A DNA stretch of 64,000 nucleotides from Luteimonas abyssi (GCF_001482195.1 NZ_KQ759763.1:2629924-2693923), one strand, 5' to 3'; shown: positions 1 through 10,120, numbered from the stretch's first letter. Notes: generated by a model not told the origin, from the sequence alone. Numbers and translations are program-made.

Positions 1-1
1 A

Positions 2-733
2 ACCCTGCGCTGGTTCCGCCATCGCATCGCCGAGACCGATGTCGAGCTGCGTCTGGGCACCACCGCCGACATCGACATGCTGACCGGCTACGACGTCGTG
101 GTGCTCGCCACCGGTGTGCGGCCGCGCCCCGTCGACTTCGCCGGTCACGACCGTCCCGACGTGATCACCTATCTCGATGTGCTGAGCGGCCGCATCGTTC
201 CCGGCCGTCGGGTCGCCCTGGTCGGCGCCGGCGGCATCGGTTTCGACGTGGCCGAGTTCCTCGCCCACGACGGCCCGTCGCCGACGCTGGATCCGGCGCG
301 CTGGATGCGCGACTGGGGCATCGATCCCGCCTTCGAGGCGCCGGGCGGCCTGCTGCCGGCACAGCCGGCCGCACCCGCTCGCGAGCTGTGGCTGCTGCAA
401 CGCAGCCCCGGCCGGCCCGGCAGCCGGCTGGGCAAGACCACCGGCTGGATCCACCGGGCCGCCCTCAAGGCCGCGCGTGTGCAGATGCTCGGCGGCGTGG
501 GCTACGAGCGCATGGACGACGCGGGCTTCCACATCCGTATCGACGACACGCCGCAGGTACTGCCGGTCGACCATGTCGTGATCTGCGCCGGGCAGGAACC
601 GCACCGCCCACTGCAGGCGCCACTGGAGGCGATGGGCGTCTCCGTGCACGTGATCGGCGGTGCCGATGTGGCCGCGGAACTCGACGCCAAGCGCGCCATC
701 GCACAGGGCAGCCGGCTCGCCGCCGACCTCTGA
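2..733 (+). CDS. fadH: 2,4-dienoyl-CoA reductase (NADPH), C-terminal part, cut by window edge
   Basis: The reading frame is open from the first bases and ends at TGA 731-733, so the N-terminal TIM-barrel half (FMN and 4Fe-4S) lies outside the window. What remains is the C-terminal flavin/NADPH-binding module: VVLATGVRPR, then a Rossmann motif VALVGAGGIGFDVAEFL, as in E. coli FadH. It ends with an ICAGQEP segment and a KRAIAQGSRLA helix that in the family closes the FAD site. FadH reduces 2,4-dienoyl-CoA esters during beta-oxidation of unsaturated fatty acids in the cytoplasm. The family match is strong. The true start cannot be seen. Confidence 0.9.
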   Translation, partial: TLRWFRHRIAETDVELRLGTTADIDMLTGYDVVVLATGVRPRPVDFAGHDRPDVITYLDVLSGRIVPGRRVALVGAGGIGFDVAEFLAHDGPSPTLDPARWMRDWGIDPAFEAPGGLLPAQPAAPARELWLLQRSPGRPGSRLGKTTGWIHRAALKAARVQMLGGVGYERMDDAGFHIRIDDTPQVLPVDHVVICAGQEPHRPLQAPLEAMGVSVHVIGGADVAAELDAKRAIAQGSRLAADL

Positions 734-1048
734 ACCGCCCGTTCAGGCCAAACACGGACCGGCCGCGGGGGCAACCCGACGCCGGCCGCGCATTCAGGAA
801 GGGTTGCGAATCGCGACCTTACCTTGCGCCCACCTTCCGGCCGGCCCGCCGATCGGAATCCGGCCCGGGTCGCGTTCGGCGACCCCGGTGCCCGGGCAGA
901 AGCGCGCCGAAGAGCCGCTGCCCTTGTCGCGAATCCCTCGCGAGCGTCCCGGCACGAAGCCGGACGTGCCTATCGCCATGCCGTGCTCCGTCGTCCCGCC
1001 CGTCCAGGGTGGCGCCGCCGGCCGGCGCAACGGAGCAAGGACCCGAAC
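734..1048. other. 315-bp gap between fadH and the cell-wall hydrolase gene
   Basis: No convincing gene is present. The only clear structure is a 7-bp hairpin, GGGTCGC at 867-873 against GCGACCC at 879-885, without a T-run. The end of the gap carries the Shine-Dalgarno for the next gene (GGAG at 1032-1035, within GGAGCAAGG). A promoter for that gene is expected here but I cannot point to a good -35/-10 pair. Confidence 0.5.
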
Positions 1049-1558
1049 ATGCAGTTGAGTTGGATTCTCTGGCTGGCCGGCATCCTGCCGCAGCCCGCCG
1101 CTGATTCGCTTTGCCTGAGCACCACCGTGTATCTCGAGGCGCGCAACCAGTCCGAACGTGGCCAGAAGGCCGTGGCGGAGGTGGCGCTGCGCCGCCAGGA
1201 CAGCGGCCTGTGGGGCGAATCGATGTGCGAGGTGGTCACCGCACGCAAGCAGTTCGCGCCGACCATCGTGTCGCCGCGGACCCGCCTCAACAACACCGAA
1301 GCGTGGTCACAGGCCGTCACCATCGCACTGGATTCCGAGCGCAACTGGGCCTTGCCGCCCGGCGAGCGCCAGGAGATCGTGCCCGGTGCCAGCCACTTCA
1401 TGGCCCACGGCATCGCCAGCCCGACCTGGCGCAACGCCTACCAGGTGGCGCAGATCGGCGACCACACCTTCCTGCGCGTCCAGCGCCTGGCGCCACGTGT
1501 GCTCGATCGGCAGGCCGCGACGGTACCCGCCAACGCCGGCGTCGCTGCGCGGGGCTGA
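1049..1558 (+). CDS. SleB-like cell-wall hydrolase (Hydrolase_2 family)
   Basis: A 169-residue protein. The ATG at 1049 is chosen because GGAGCAAGG lies just before it; the frame is open further upstream but without family likeness there. Residues 1-20 are a short hydrophobic segment that could export the protein. The rest matches the Hydrolase_2 domain of SleB/CwlJ-type enzymes: CLSTTVYLEARNQSERGQ, where the Glu of the YLEAR motif is the expected catalytic residue, then AVAEVALRR, CEVVTARKQFAP and PGASHFMAH. Such enzymes cleave peptidoglycan glycan strands; in non-sporulating Gram-negatives they are presumably for wall turnover. There is no LysM or other binding domain. It stands alone, ahead of the GST gene on the same strand. 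Confidence 0.75.
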   Translation: MQLSWILWLAGILPQPAADSLCLSTTVYLEARNQSERGQKAVAEVALRRQDSGLWGESMCEVVTARKQFAPTIVSPRTRLNNTEAWSQAVTIALDSERNWALPPGERQEIVPGASHFMAHGIASPTWRNAYQVAQIGDHTFLRVQRLAPRVLDRQAATVPANAGVAARG

Positions 1559-1667
1559 CCGCCCGCCCGTGCATCCGCGCCCGGGCGGCGACGGCTCCCC
1601 CGCCGACCTCTACGCCGGGCACACGCGCCAGGACCACAATCCTCGCTCCCGTCAGCGAGGCTTCGTC

Positions 1668-2279
1668 ATGAAGCTCTACTACACGCCCGGCACCTGCGCG
1701 ATGGCCGACTACATCGCGCTCGAATGGGCCGGCCTGCCGTTCGAGGCGCAGCACGTCGCCCGCGACGACTGGAAATCGCCGGCATTCCTCGCACTGAACC
1801 CGCTCGGCGCGGTGCCGGTGCTCGAAGACGAAGACTGGGTGCTGACCCAGAACGCGGCCATCCTCGGCTACATCGCCGAACGCGCGCCTCAGGCCGAACT
1901 GACCGGCGACACCGCGCACGACCGCGCCGAGACCCAGCGGTGGCTGGCCTTTCTCAATGCCGACGTACATCCCGCGTTCCATCCGCTCTTCGGCGCGACC
2001 CGATGGCTGGAAGACAAAACCCTGGAAACGCGCTCCAAGGATCTGGCGCGTCGCAGGCTGCGCACGCTGTTCGAACTGCTCGACCGGCAACTCGAAGGCC
2101 GCGACTGGTTGACGGGGCAACGCTCGATCGCCGACCCCTATCTGTTCGTGGTTCTGCGCTGGGCGCACCGCTTCGAGCTCGACCTGTCCGGACTCGACAA
2201 CCTCGCCCGCTTCTTCGAGCGTATCCAGCAGGACCCGGGCGTCGTGCGCGCCCTGGCCGCCGAACAGCCCGCGGACTGA
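1668..2279 (+). CDS. Glutathione S-transferase, beta-class-like
   Basis: A 203-residue two-domain GST. The start is ATG 1668, preceded by GCGAGG at 1655-1660. The thioredoxin-fold N-domain begins MKLYYTPGTCAMADYIAL, with Cys10 at the place typical of bacterial beta-class enzymes. NPLGAVPVLED and TQNAAILGYIAE follow, the latter carrying the Gln-Asn that meet the gamma-glutamyl group. The helical C-domain includes DWLTGQRSIADPYLFVVLRWAHR, the conserved N-capping box region. It likely conjugates or transfers glutathione to electrophiles in the cytosol; the substrate is unknown. It ends about 40 bp before a perfect palindrome shared with the convergent prpC. Confidence 0.85.
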   Translation: MKLYYTPGTCAMADYIALEWAGLPFEAQHVARDDWKSPAFLALNPLGAVPVLEDEDWVLTQNAAILGYIAERAPQAELTGDTAHDRAETQRWLAFLNADVHPAFHPLFGATRWLEDKTLETRSKDLARRRLRTLFELLDRQLEGRDWLTGQRSIADPYLFVVLRWAHRFELDLSGLDNLARFFERIQQDPGVVRALAAEQPAD

Positions 2280-2317
2280 ACGGGCCCGGCGCGATACGCG
2301 GTCATTGCCAGGCCACG

Positions 2318-2355
2318 ACGACACAGGCCACGCGGATCCGCGTGGCCTGTGTCGT
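2318..2355. terminator. Perfect 38-bp palindrome between convergent GST and prpC genes
   Basis: The left arm ACGACACAGGCCACGCGGA (2318-2336) is exactly mirrored by 2337-2355, so an RNA from either strand folds into a long stem with only a minimal loop. It sits between two convergent stops (2279 and 2434), the usual place for a bidirectional terminator. There is no T-run on either side, so intrinsic termination would be weak. It may instead protect both 3' ends. Confidence 0.6.
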
Positions 2356-2433
2356 ATCCGGTGTCCCCGGACAGAGGTCGCGCCCGCGGGCCAGGTGCCC
2401 GGCGGGACGCCTCGCGGGGCGCCGTCCGCCCGG

Positions 2434-3588
2434 TCAGCGGCGCTGGTCGATCGGCACGAACGCGAGATTCTCGGGACCGGTGTAGTTCGCGCTGGGGCGG
2501 ATGATCTTGCCGTCGATACGCTGCTCGATCACGTGCGCGCTCCAGCCGGCCGTGCGGGCGATGACGAACAGCGGCGTGAACATCGCGGTCGGCACGCCCA
2601 TCATGTGGTAGCTGACAGCACTGAACCAGTCGAGGTTCGGGAACATCTTCTTGATGTCCCACATCACCGTCTCCAGCCGCTCGGCGATGTCGTACATCTT
2701 CAGGCTGCCCTGCTCCTCGGACAGATCCTTCGCGACCTGCTTGATCACCTTGTTGCGCGGATCGCTGACCGTGTAGACCGGATGGCCGAAGCCGATCACC
2801 ACTTCCTTGCGCTCCACCCGCGCCTTGATGTCCGCTTCGGCCTCGTCCGGCGTGTCGTAGCGCTTCTGCACCTCGAACGCGACCTCGTTGGCACCGCCGT
2901 GCTTGGGCCCGCGCAGCGCACCGATGCCGCCGGCGATGCAGCTGTACATGTCGCTGCCGGTGCCGGCGATGACACGGCTGGTGAACGTCGAGGCGTTGAA
3001 CTCGTGCTCGGCATACAGGTTGAGCGAGGTGTGCATCGCGCGGACCCACGAGGCCGGCGGCTCGACACCGTGCAGCAGGTGCAGGAAGTGCCCGCCGATG
3101 GAGTCGTCGTCGGTTTCCACGTCGATGGCGCGGCCGTTATGACTCCAGTGATACCAGTACAGCAACATCGAGCCGAGGCAGGCCATCAACTTGTCGGCGA
3201 TGTCGCGCGCGCCGGGATGGTTGTGGTCGTCCTTCTCCGGCGCCACGCACCCCAGCACCGACACGCCGGTGCGCATGACGTCCATCGGGTGCGCCGACGG
3301 CGGCAACTCTTCCAGCGCCGCCTTGACCGCGGCGGGTATGCCGCGCAGCGACTTCAACTTGGCCTTGTAGCCGCGCAGCTCCGCCTCGGTGGGCAGCTTG
3401 CCGTGCACGAGCAGATAGGCGATTTCCTCGAACTCGCTGGTGGTGGCCAGATCGAGGATGTCGTAACCGCGGTAATGCAGGTCGTTGCCGGTGCGACCCA
3501 CCGTGCACAGCGCGGTGTTGCCGGCGGCGGTGCCGCTCAGGGCGACGGACTTCTTCGGCTTGAAGCCGGGGACGGTGGTCTCACTCAT
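2434..3588 (-). CDS. prpC: 2-methylcitrate synthase
   Basis: A 384-residue type II-like citrate synthase of the PrpC branch. ATG 3588 has GGGAGAG as Shine-Dalgarno at 3594-3600. The catalytic triad is visible: His230 in GPKHGGAN, His269 in IGFGHPVY and Asp320 in FPNLDWF. The C-terminus [20 protein letters not shown] is typical of PrpC rather than GltA. The enzyme condenses propionyl-CoA with oxaloacetate to 2-methylcitrate in the cytosol. It lies 119 bp downstream of prpB on the same strand, so the two are probably one operon. A long inverted repeat lies in the gap. No 2-methylcitrate dehydratase (prpD or acnD/prpF) is in this window. Confidence 0.95.
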   Translation of the reverse strand: MSETTVPGFKPKKSVALSGTAAGNTALCTVGRTGNDLHYRGYDILDLATTSEFEEIAYLLVHGKLPTEAELRGYKAKLKSLRGIPAAVKAALEELPPSAHPMDVMRTGVSVLGCVAPEKDDHNHPGARDIADKLMACLGSMLLYWYHWSHNGRAIDVETDDDSIGGHFLHLLHGVEPPASWVRAMHTSLNLYAEHEFNASTFTSRVIAGTGSDMYSCIAGGIGALRGPKHGGANEVAFEVQKRYDTPDEAEADIKARVERKEVVIGFGHPVYTVSDPRNKVIKQVAKDLSEEQGSLKMYDIAERLETVMWDIKKMFPNLDWFSAVSYHMMGVPTAMFTPLFVIARTAGWSAHVIEQRIDGKIIRPSANYTGPENLAFVPIDQRR

Positions 3589-3603
3589 CTGATCTCTCCC
3601 GAT

Positions 3604-3682
3604 ATGAGCGTGTTGGCCGCGGATACGCGGACCGACACGAATTGCATGCTCTGATCCTGCGTTTCGCCGTATCCGCGCTCAT
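3604..3682 (-). repeat. Intercistronic inverted repeat between prpB and prpC
   Basis: Two pairs of arms nest: ATGAGCG (3604-3610) with CGCTCAT (3676-3682), and GCGGATACG (3619-3627) with CGTATCCGC (3668-3676), with about 40 nt in the loop. The folded base would end next to the prpC Shine-Dalgarno at 3594-3600. It could stabilise the prpB message or tune prpC translation. Function is inferred only. Confidence 0.5.
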
Positions 3683-3707
3683 CAGCGGAAATCCGCAGCA
3701 GGAAAAC

Positions 3708-4601
3708 TTACTTCTTCGATGCGAACAACGCGTCGAGGCGCTGCTCGAAGGCGTGGTAGCCGATGCGTTCGTACAGCTCCTCGCGGGTCTGCATGGTATC
3801 GACCACCGCCTTCTGGTGGCCGTCGCGGCGCACCGCCGCATAGACCTGCTCGGCGGCCTTGTTGGCGGCGCGGAAAGCCGACAGCGGAAACAGTTGGATC
3901 GCCACGCCGGCCGACGCCAGTTCGTCGCGGGTGAACAGCGGCGTCTTGCCGAACTCGGTGATGTTGGCCAGCACCGGCACCTTCACCGCATCGACGAAAC
4001 GGCGGTAGGTGTCGAGATCGTAGGCGGCTTCGGCGAAGATGCCGTCGGCGCCGGCAGCCACGCAGGCCACCGCGCGCTCGATGGCGGCATCCACGCCGTC
4101 GACCTGGATCGCATCGGTACGGGCGATCAGGAAGAAGTCCGGGTCGGTCTTCGCATCCACCGCCGCCTTGATCCGGTCGACCATCTCGCCCTGCGACACG
4201 ATCTCCTTGCCCGGACGGTGACCGCACCGCTTGGCACCCACCTGGTCCTCGATATGACAGGCGGCCGCGCCGGCCTTGATCAGCGACTTCACCGTGCGCT
4301 CGATGTTGAACGCGCTGGCGCCGAAGCCGGTGTCGATGTCCACCAGCAACGGCAGATCGCACACGTCGGTGATCCGACGCACGTCGATCAGCACGTCCTC
4401 GAGCGTGTTGATGCCCAGGTCGGGCAGGCCCAGCGAGCCGGCGGCCACGCCGCCCCCCGACAGATAGATCGCCTGGAACCCGGCGCGTTGCGCGAGCAGG
4501 GCATGGTTGGCGTTGATCGCACCGATCACCTGCAGCGGAGACTCTGCCGCGAGAGCGGCGCGGAACGCCGCGCCGGGCGTGGTGGGGGACGCGTTGGACA
4601 T
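3708..4601 (-). CDS. prpB: Methylisocitrate lyase
   Basis: A 297-residue ICL/PEP-mutase superfamily enzyme. ATG 4601 is chosen because AAGGAG lies about 8 nt before it; the frame is open 38 codons further but without likeness. Residues 87-93 (VDIDTGF) hold the Mg-binding Asp residues. The KRCGH signature around Cys126 is the catalytic motif of methylisocitrate lyase. It cleaves 2-methylisocitrate to pyruvate and succinate, the last step of the methylcitrate cycle. It is first of the prpB-prpC pair and is divergent from the HTH-citrate synthase fusion gene, with 142 bp between the starts that hold a perfect palindrome. Confidence 0.95.
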   Translation of the reverse strand: MSNASPTTPGAAFRAALAAESPLQVIGAINANHALLAQRAGFQAIYLSGGGVAAGSLGLPDLGINTLEDVLIDVRRITDVCDLPLLVDIDTGFGASAFNIERTVKSLIKAGAAACHIEDQVGAKRCGHRPGKEIVSQGEMVDRIKAAVDAKTDPDFFLIARTDAIQVDGVDAAIERAVACVAAGADGIFAEAAYDLDTYRRFVDAVKVPVLANITEFGKTPLFTRDELASAGVAIQLFPLSAFRAANKAAEQVYAAVRRDGHQKAVVDTMQTREELYERIGYHAFEQRLDALFASKK

Positions 4602-4704
4602 GCGGAAACTCCTTGCATCGGGCCGAGCGGACCAGGTGATGGGCCCGACCGGCATGGGACCGCGCGGCAGTCCCGGAACGGCGGTCAATCTGGCAGCATC
4701 CGAT

Positions 4705-4728
4705 GCATTGATCAATCTTGATCAATGC
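4705..4728. promoter_or_regulatory. Perfect 24-bp palindrome, candidate operator of the prp locus
   Basis: The half-sites GCATTGATCAA (4705-4715) and TTGATCAATGC (4718-4728) are exact inverted copies with a 2-bp centre. A further GATCAA follows at 4729-4734. It lies 15 bp before the ATG of the HTH-citrate synthase gene and about 104 bp upstream of prpB, the only AT-rich stretch nearby. That is the expected position for an autoregulating dimeric repressor that also controls prpBC. No clean -35/-10 pair is called. Confidence 0.7.
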
Positions 4729-4743
4729 GATCAACATATCTGC

Positions 4744-5997
4744 ATGACATCCGAAAGCGACCTCCTCACGGCAGCCCAGGCCTGCGCCCTGCTCGGCATC
4801 ACCCAGGCCACGCTGTATGCGTACGTCAGCCGGGGCCTGCTCCGCTCCCGCCCCGGCGCCGACCATCGCAGCCGCGTCTATCTACGGCAGGACGTGGAAC
4901 GCCTGGTGCAGCGCCGCCGCAGCGGACGCGGTGCTGCCAGCGGTGCCGCCCAGAGCCTGGACCGCGGCCTGCCGGTGCTGGAAACGCGGATCTCGCTGAT
5001 CCGTCCGGATGCGCCCTACTACCGCGGCCAATCCGCCGTGGCCGCGGTGGAGGCCGGTGCCACGCTGGAACGTATTGCGTGTCTGCTCTGGGACTGCGCG
5101 GACGACCCGTTCGCGGATCTCGCCGCTGCAGCCTGGCCGGCGCGTGTCGTCGCACTCGCCGCCGACACGGCGCTGCCGCCACTGGAGCGCGCGATGGCCG
5201 CCCTGCCGCTGCTTGCGCTCGACGTCCCGCAATCGTTCACCGCAGCGCCCCGGGCACGCCACGCCATCGCCGCGCGGCTGTTGCGCGACACCGCCGCGCT
5301 GCTGGTCGCCGGCCCTCGAGGGACGACACCGATACACGAGGTTCTGGCCACGGCCTGGCGACCCGGCGATGCGGGATTCGCCGATCTGCTTCGCGCAGCG
5401 CTGGTGCTGTGCGCCGATCACGAGCTCAACGTGTCCGCCTTTGCCGCCCGCGTGGTCGCCTCCACCGGTGCGCACCTGCACGCCACCGCCTGCAGCGGCT
5501 TGGCCGCGCTGTCCGGGCCGCGCCACGGCGGCGCCACCGCGCGCGCCTGGGCGCTCATCGACGAAGCCCGCGCCGGCGATCCGCACACCGTCATCGCTTC
5601 GCGCTGGCAACGCGGCGACGACCTGCCGGGCTTCGGCCATGCGCTCTATCCCGACGGCGATCCACGCGCCGCGGCACTGCTGCGCTTGCTGCGTGCCATG
5701 CATCCCGACAGTGCGGCCCTTCGGGATCTGGAGACGATCGTCGCCGCCGCCGAAGACGTCAGCGGCGAACGACCCAACATCGATTGCCTGCTGGCCGCGA
5801 TCTGCCATGTGCATGCCTTGCCCGCAGCGCCCGCCCTCGTGCTGTTCGCCGCCGGACGCCTGACCGGCTGGCTGGCGCACGCCCTGGAACAGCAGGCGCA
5901 GGGCCGGCTGATCCGACCCAGGGCGCGCTACACCGGCGTCGCACCGGCCACCGGCTCCGCAGTGGGCCCAACGACGGACACTCCGCCTGCAGCCTGA
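4744..5997 (+). CDS. Citrate synthase fused to an N-terminal MerR-type DNA-binding domain
   Basis: A 417-residue protein. Residues 7-55 (LTAAQACALLGITQATLYAY ... VYLRQDVERLVQRR) are a MerR/excisionase-type winged helix-turn-helix. Residues 75-400 are a full citrate synthase fold. The catalytic residues are kept: His226 in CADHELNVS, His261 in GPRHGG, His299 in GFGHALY and Asp347 in PNIDCLL. It may therefore still bind or turn over acyl-CoA and oxaloacetate. It is divergent from prpB, with a perfect palindrome between them, so a regulator that senses methylcitrate-cycle metabolites is a natural reading (inference). ATG 4744 has no Shine-Dalgarno, so leaderless translation is possible. It ends 141 bp from the convergent prpE. 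Confidence 0.85.
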   Translation: MTSESDLLTAAQACALLGITQATLYAYVSRGLLRSRPGADHRSRVYLRQDVERLVQRRRSGRGAASGAAQSLDRGLPVLETRISLIRPDAPYYRGQSAVAAVEAGATLERIACLLWDCADDPFADLAAAAWPARVVALAADTALPPLERAMAALPLLALDVPQSFTAAPRARHAIAARLLRDTAALLVAGPRGTTPIHEVLATAWRPGDAGFADLLRAALVLCADHELNVSAFAARVVASTGAHLHATACSGLAALSGPRHGGATARAWALIDEARAGDPHTVIASRWQRGDDLPGFGHALYPDGDPRAAALLRLLRAMHPDSAALRDLETIVAAAEDVSGERPNIDCLLAAICHVHALPAAPALVLFAAGRLTGWLAHALEQQAQGRLIRPRARYTGVAPATGSAVGPTTDTPPAA

Positions 5998-6138
5998 GCC
6001 GACACGGGCCTGGGTCGATGCCACGCGATCCTCAGCGATGGCGCTCCGCGACTGGCCACCAGTTCAGCGGCCGCGTGCATGTCCCGCCCGCCTCGATGCA
6101 GCGTCGCACGGCCCGTGGAGGCGCCGCCGCGAACCCGC

Positions 6139-8058
6139 TCAGTCGTCGCGCGCAAGTGCGCGCCGGATCTCGTCCAGCGCACCGGGATCGTCCAGCGTCG
6201 ATAGATCGCCGGGATCCTGCCCCTGCGCGAGCGCCTGCAAAGAGCGCCGCAACAATTTGCCCGAACGGGTCTTGGGCAACGCGTTGACGATGTATACCCG
6301 CGCCGGCCGTGCCACCGCGCCCAGCGTCGTGTCGACCGCGCGCTGCATGTCTCGCCCGGCCCGGGTCCGCGCATCGTCGTCGGCGCCGGCGTCGCGCAAT
6401 GTGGCGAAGACGATCGGCACCTGCCCCTTGAGCGAATCGGCCACACTGATCACCGCCGCCTCGGCGACGGCCGGGCACGCCGCCACCACCTCCTCGATCT
6501 CGCGCGTACCCAGCCGGTGCCCGGCCACGTTGATCACGTCGTCGGTGCGGCCGAGGATGAAGGTGTAGCCGTCCTCGTCCCGGATCGCCCAGTCCAGCGA
6601 GCTGTACAGCAATTCGTCGAAATGGCTGAAGTAGCTGTCGAGGAAGCGTTGGTCGTCTCGCCAGACCGTGGTCATGCACCCGGGCGGCAGCGGCGGCTCG
6701 ATCACCAGCACGCCTTTCTCGCCTGCGGCGACGGTCTTGCCGGTGCCTTCGTCGATGACCCTCATCCGGTAACCGAGATTCGGCAGCCCCGGCGAACCGA
6801 ACTTCACCGGTTTCATGTCGAGCCCCGGCATCAGCGTGATCGCCGGCCAGCCGGTCTCGGTCTGCCAGTAGTTGTCGATCACCGGCTTGCCCAGCGCATC
6901 GTTGATCCACGTCGCGGTGGGCTCGTCGAGCGGCTCGCCGGCCAGAAACAGCCACGCCAGTGGCGACAGGTCATGGTCGCGGATGTAGCCGACGTCGGAC
7001 TTCTTGAGCACGCGGATCGCCGTCGGCGACGAGAACATCGTGCGCACGCGGTACTTCTCGCACAGCGCCCACCAGATGCCGGGATCCGGATTCACCGGCA
7101 GGCCCTCGTACAACAACGAGGTGCAGCCGCCGATCAGCGGCCCGTAAACGTTGTAGGAGTGCCCCACCGCCCAGCCGACATCGGACGTGGAGAACATCAC
7201 CTGGCCGGGCGCGCAGTCGAAGATCGTCTCCATCGACTGCGCCATCGCCACCGCATAGCCGCCGACATCGCGCTGCACGCCCTTGGGCTTGCCGGTGGTA
7301 CCGGACGTATAGAGCAGATAGCTCGGCTCGTTGGATTCGAGCCACGCCACCGGCACGTCGGCATCGCCGACCTCGGCGCGCAGCGCGGCATAGTCGACAT
7401 CGCGCCCGGCGATTCTCGGCTCGGCCGGGTCGAGGCCGCGCGAGACGATCAACACGTGCGGCGGTGGCGCGGCGGCGCGGGCACAGGCCTCGTCGACCAG
7501 CGGCTTGTAAGGAATCACCTTGCCGCCACGGCTGCCGGCATCGGCCGCGATCAGCAGCTTCGGCTCCGCATCGTCGATACGCAGGGCGAGGTTGTGCGCG
7601 GCGAACCCGCCGAACACCACCGAGTGCACCGCGCCGATCCGCGCGCAGGCGAGCATCGCGAACACCGCCTCGGCCATGTTGGGCATGTAGATCACCACGC
7701 GATCGCCGCGTCCGACATCGAGCCGCTGCAGCACCGCCGCGAATGCGTTCACCTCGCGATACAGCGCGCGGTAGGTGACCTCGCGCGTCTGCCCGGTCTC
7801 GGTGGAGACCGCCACCAGGGCCAGCTGATCCCCGCGCGCGTCCAGATGCCGGTCGACCGCGTTGTAGCAGAGATTGGTCTCGCCGCCGACGAACCATTTC
7901 CGGAACGGCGGGTTCGAATCGTCGAGGATCCGTTTCGGCGGCACGTGCCAGTGGATCCGCTTCGCTTCATCGCCCCAGAACGCCTCGGGCGACTCGATCG
8001 AACGGCGATAAGTGGCCTCGTACCCCGCGACTTCGTACCCGCTGCCCTCGTGTCCCAT
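6139..8058 (-). CDS. prpE: Propionate--CoA ligase
   Basis: A 639-residue AMP-forming acyl-CoA synthetase. ATG 8058 has a GGGAGGG Shine-Dalgarno about 8 nt upstream; an open extension of 128 codons has no likeness. The motifs are the P-loop-like LLYTSGTTGKPKGVQRD, the core YWQTETGWPAI, the hinge GRTDDVINVAGHR and the C-terminal LPKTRSGKLLRR, whose Lys is the acylation-controlled catalytic lysine in Salmonella PrpE. The QRDVGGYAVAM stretch favours PrpE over Acs. It activates propionate to propionyl-CoA for PrpC. It is convergent to the HTH-citrate synthase gene and has its own 5' region, so it is not in the prpBC transcript. Confidence 0.88.
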   Translation of the reverse strand: MGHEGSGYEVAGYEATYRRSIESPEAFWGDEAKRIHWHVPPKRILDDSNPPFRKWFVGGETNLCYNAVDRHLDARGDQLALVAVSTETGQTREVTYRALYREVNAFAAVLQRLDVGRGDRVVIYMPNMAEAVFAMLACARIGAVHSVVFGGFAAHNLALRIDDAEPKLLIAADAGSRGGKVIPYKPLVDEACARAAAPPPHVLIVSRGLDPAEPRIAGRDVDYAALRAEVGDADVPVAWLESNEPSYLLYTSGTTGKPKGVQRDVGGYAVAMAQSMETIFDCAPGQVMFSTSDVGWAVGHSYNVYGPLIGGCTSLLYEGLPVNPDPGIWWALCEKYRVRTMFSSPTAIRVLKKSDVGYIRDHDLSPLAWLFLAGEPLDEPTATWINDALGKPVIDNYWQTETGWPAITLMPGLDMKPVKFGSPGLPNLGYRMRVIDEGTGKTVAAGEKGVLVIEPPLPPGCMTTVWRDDQRFLDSYFSHFDELLYSSLDWAIRDEDGYTFILGRTDDVINVAGHRLGTREIEEVVAACPAVAEAAVISVADSLKGQVPIVFATLRDAGADDDARTRAGRDMQRAVDTTLGAVARPARVYIVNALPKTRSGKLLRRSLQALAQGQDPGDLSTLDDPGALDEIRRALARDD

Positions 8059-8422
8059 GTGCGCATCCCTCCCAGAACGTGCTTCCGCGAGCATAGGCGC
8101 CGGCGCCCGCACCGACCTTGCGACCTTGGTCGTACAGGGCTGGTGCCGGCGACATGGGTTCCGTGAGGACGCCGCGTCCAGGCGGCCGGGGTATGCGGAC
8201 AGGCCATGGGTGAGCGCCGACGGCTTGCGCGGCATGCCGCGCGTCGGTGCGAACGCCCCGAGCCCTGCGAGGGGCCGGACCGCGCAGCGGGCCTGCGGCG
8301 GCGAGTCAGCCATGGATGGCTGACCGCGCCGAGGAGCATGCCCCGGTTGCGGCGACGCTCCCGCCGAAACCCACACACCCACCTGCTTTCGTTCCGCCCG
8401 CTCCCTCACCCGGGAAACGAAC
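8059..8422. other. Gap upstream of prpE
   Basis: No gene is supported. The stretch must hold the prpE promoter, but no clear -35/-10 was found. It contains a 20-bp inverted repeat at 8305-8324 (listed separately) and ends at the mdh terminator. Confidence 0.5.
8305..8324. repeat. 20-bp inverted repeat with CATGGATG core
   Basis: GTCAGCCAT (8305-8313) and ATGGCTGAC (8316-8324) are exact inverted copies around GG. The central CATGGATG is shared with another 20-bp inverted repeat in the rplA-rplJ gap (47465-47484, minus-strand reading), whose flanks differ. This suggests a dispersed intergenic hairpin family rather than an operator. Confidence 0.45.
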
Positions 8423-8455
8423 AAAAAACCCACGGTCCGCATCGCGGACCGTGGG
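8423..8455 (-). terminator. Rho-independent terminator of mdh
   Basis: In the direction of mdh, a 12-bp perfect stem CCCACGGTCCGC/GCGGACCGTGGG with a 3-nt loop (8429-8455) is followed by six T (8423-8428). It starts 23 nt after the mdh stop. Confidence 0.92.
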
Positions 8456-8478
8456 TCGTCAGACGAAGGACGCGCGGA

Positions 8479-9865
<1,387 letters not shown>

Positions 9866-10020
9866 CGGGTCAGCTCCGGTCCCGTCCGGCCCGGACGGCG
9901 CGAACCAACACCGCGCGCGACGTCATCGGCGGCAGCGCGGCCATGCCGATGAGTCCCGCGCGGAGGCGGCAAGCGGGCAGACCGGCAGGCGGGGCGGCTG
10001 TGGGCATACAGACGGATCCG

Positions 10021-10058
10021 GAAGACAGAAACGGCCCGGCGGCAGCGTCGCCGGGCCG
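10021..10058 (-). terminator. Terminator of ppiB
   Basis: Read on the minus strand, the stem CGGCCCGGCG / CGCCGGGCCG (10 bp, 7-nt loop, 10032-10058) is followed by TTTCTGTCTTC. It lies about 60 nt after the ppiB stop. Confidence 0.8.
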
Positions 10059-10120
10059 ATCATTTTAGCACCGCACCGGCATCGGCCCGCTGGCCGACGA
10101 CTAGGCAATACGGACAGGCG

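Noticed and set aside
4507-4743. Longer start for the HTH-citrate synthase gene
   Set aside because: The extension overlaps prpB on the opposite strand and would run through the palindrome. The family likeness starts at the ATG 4744 reading.
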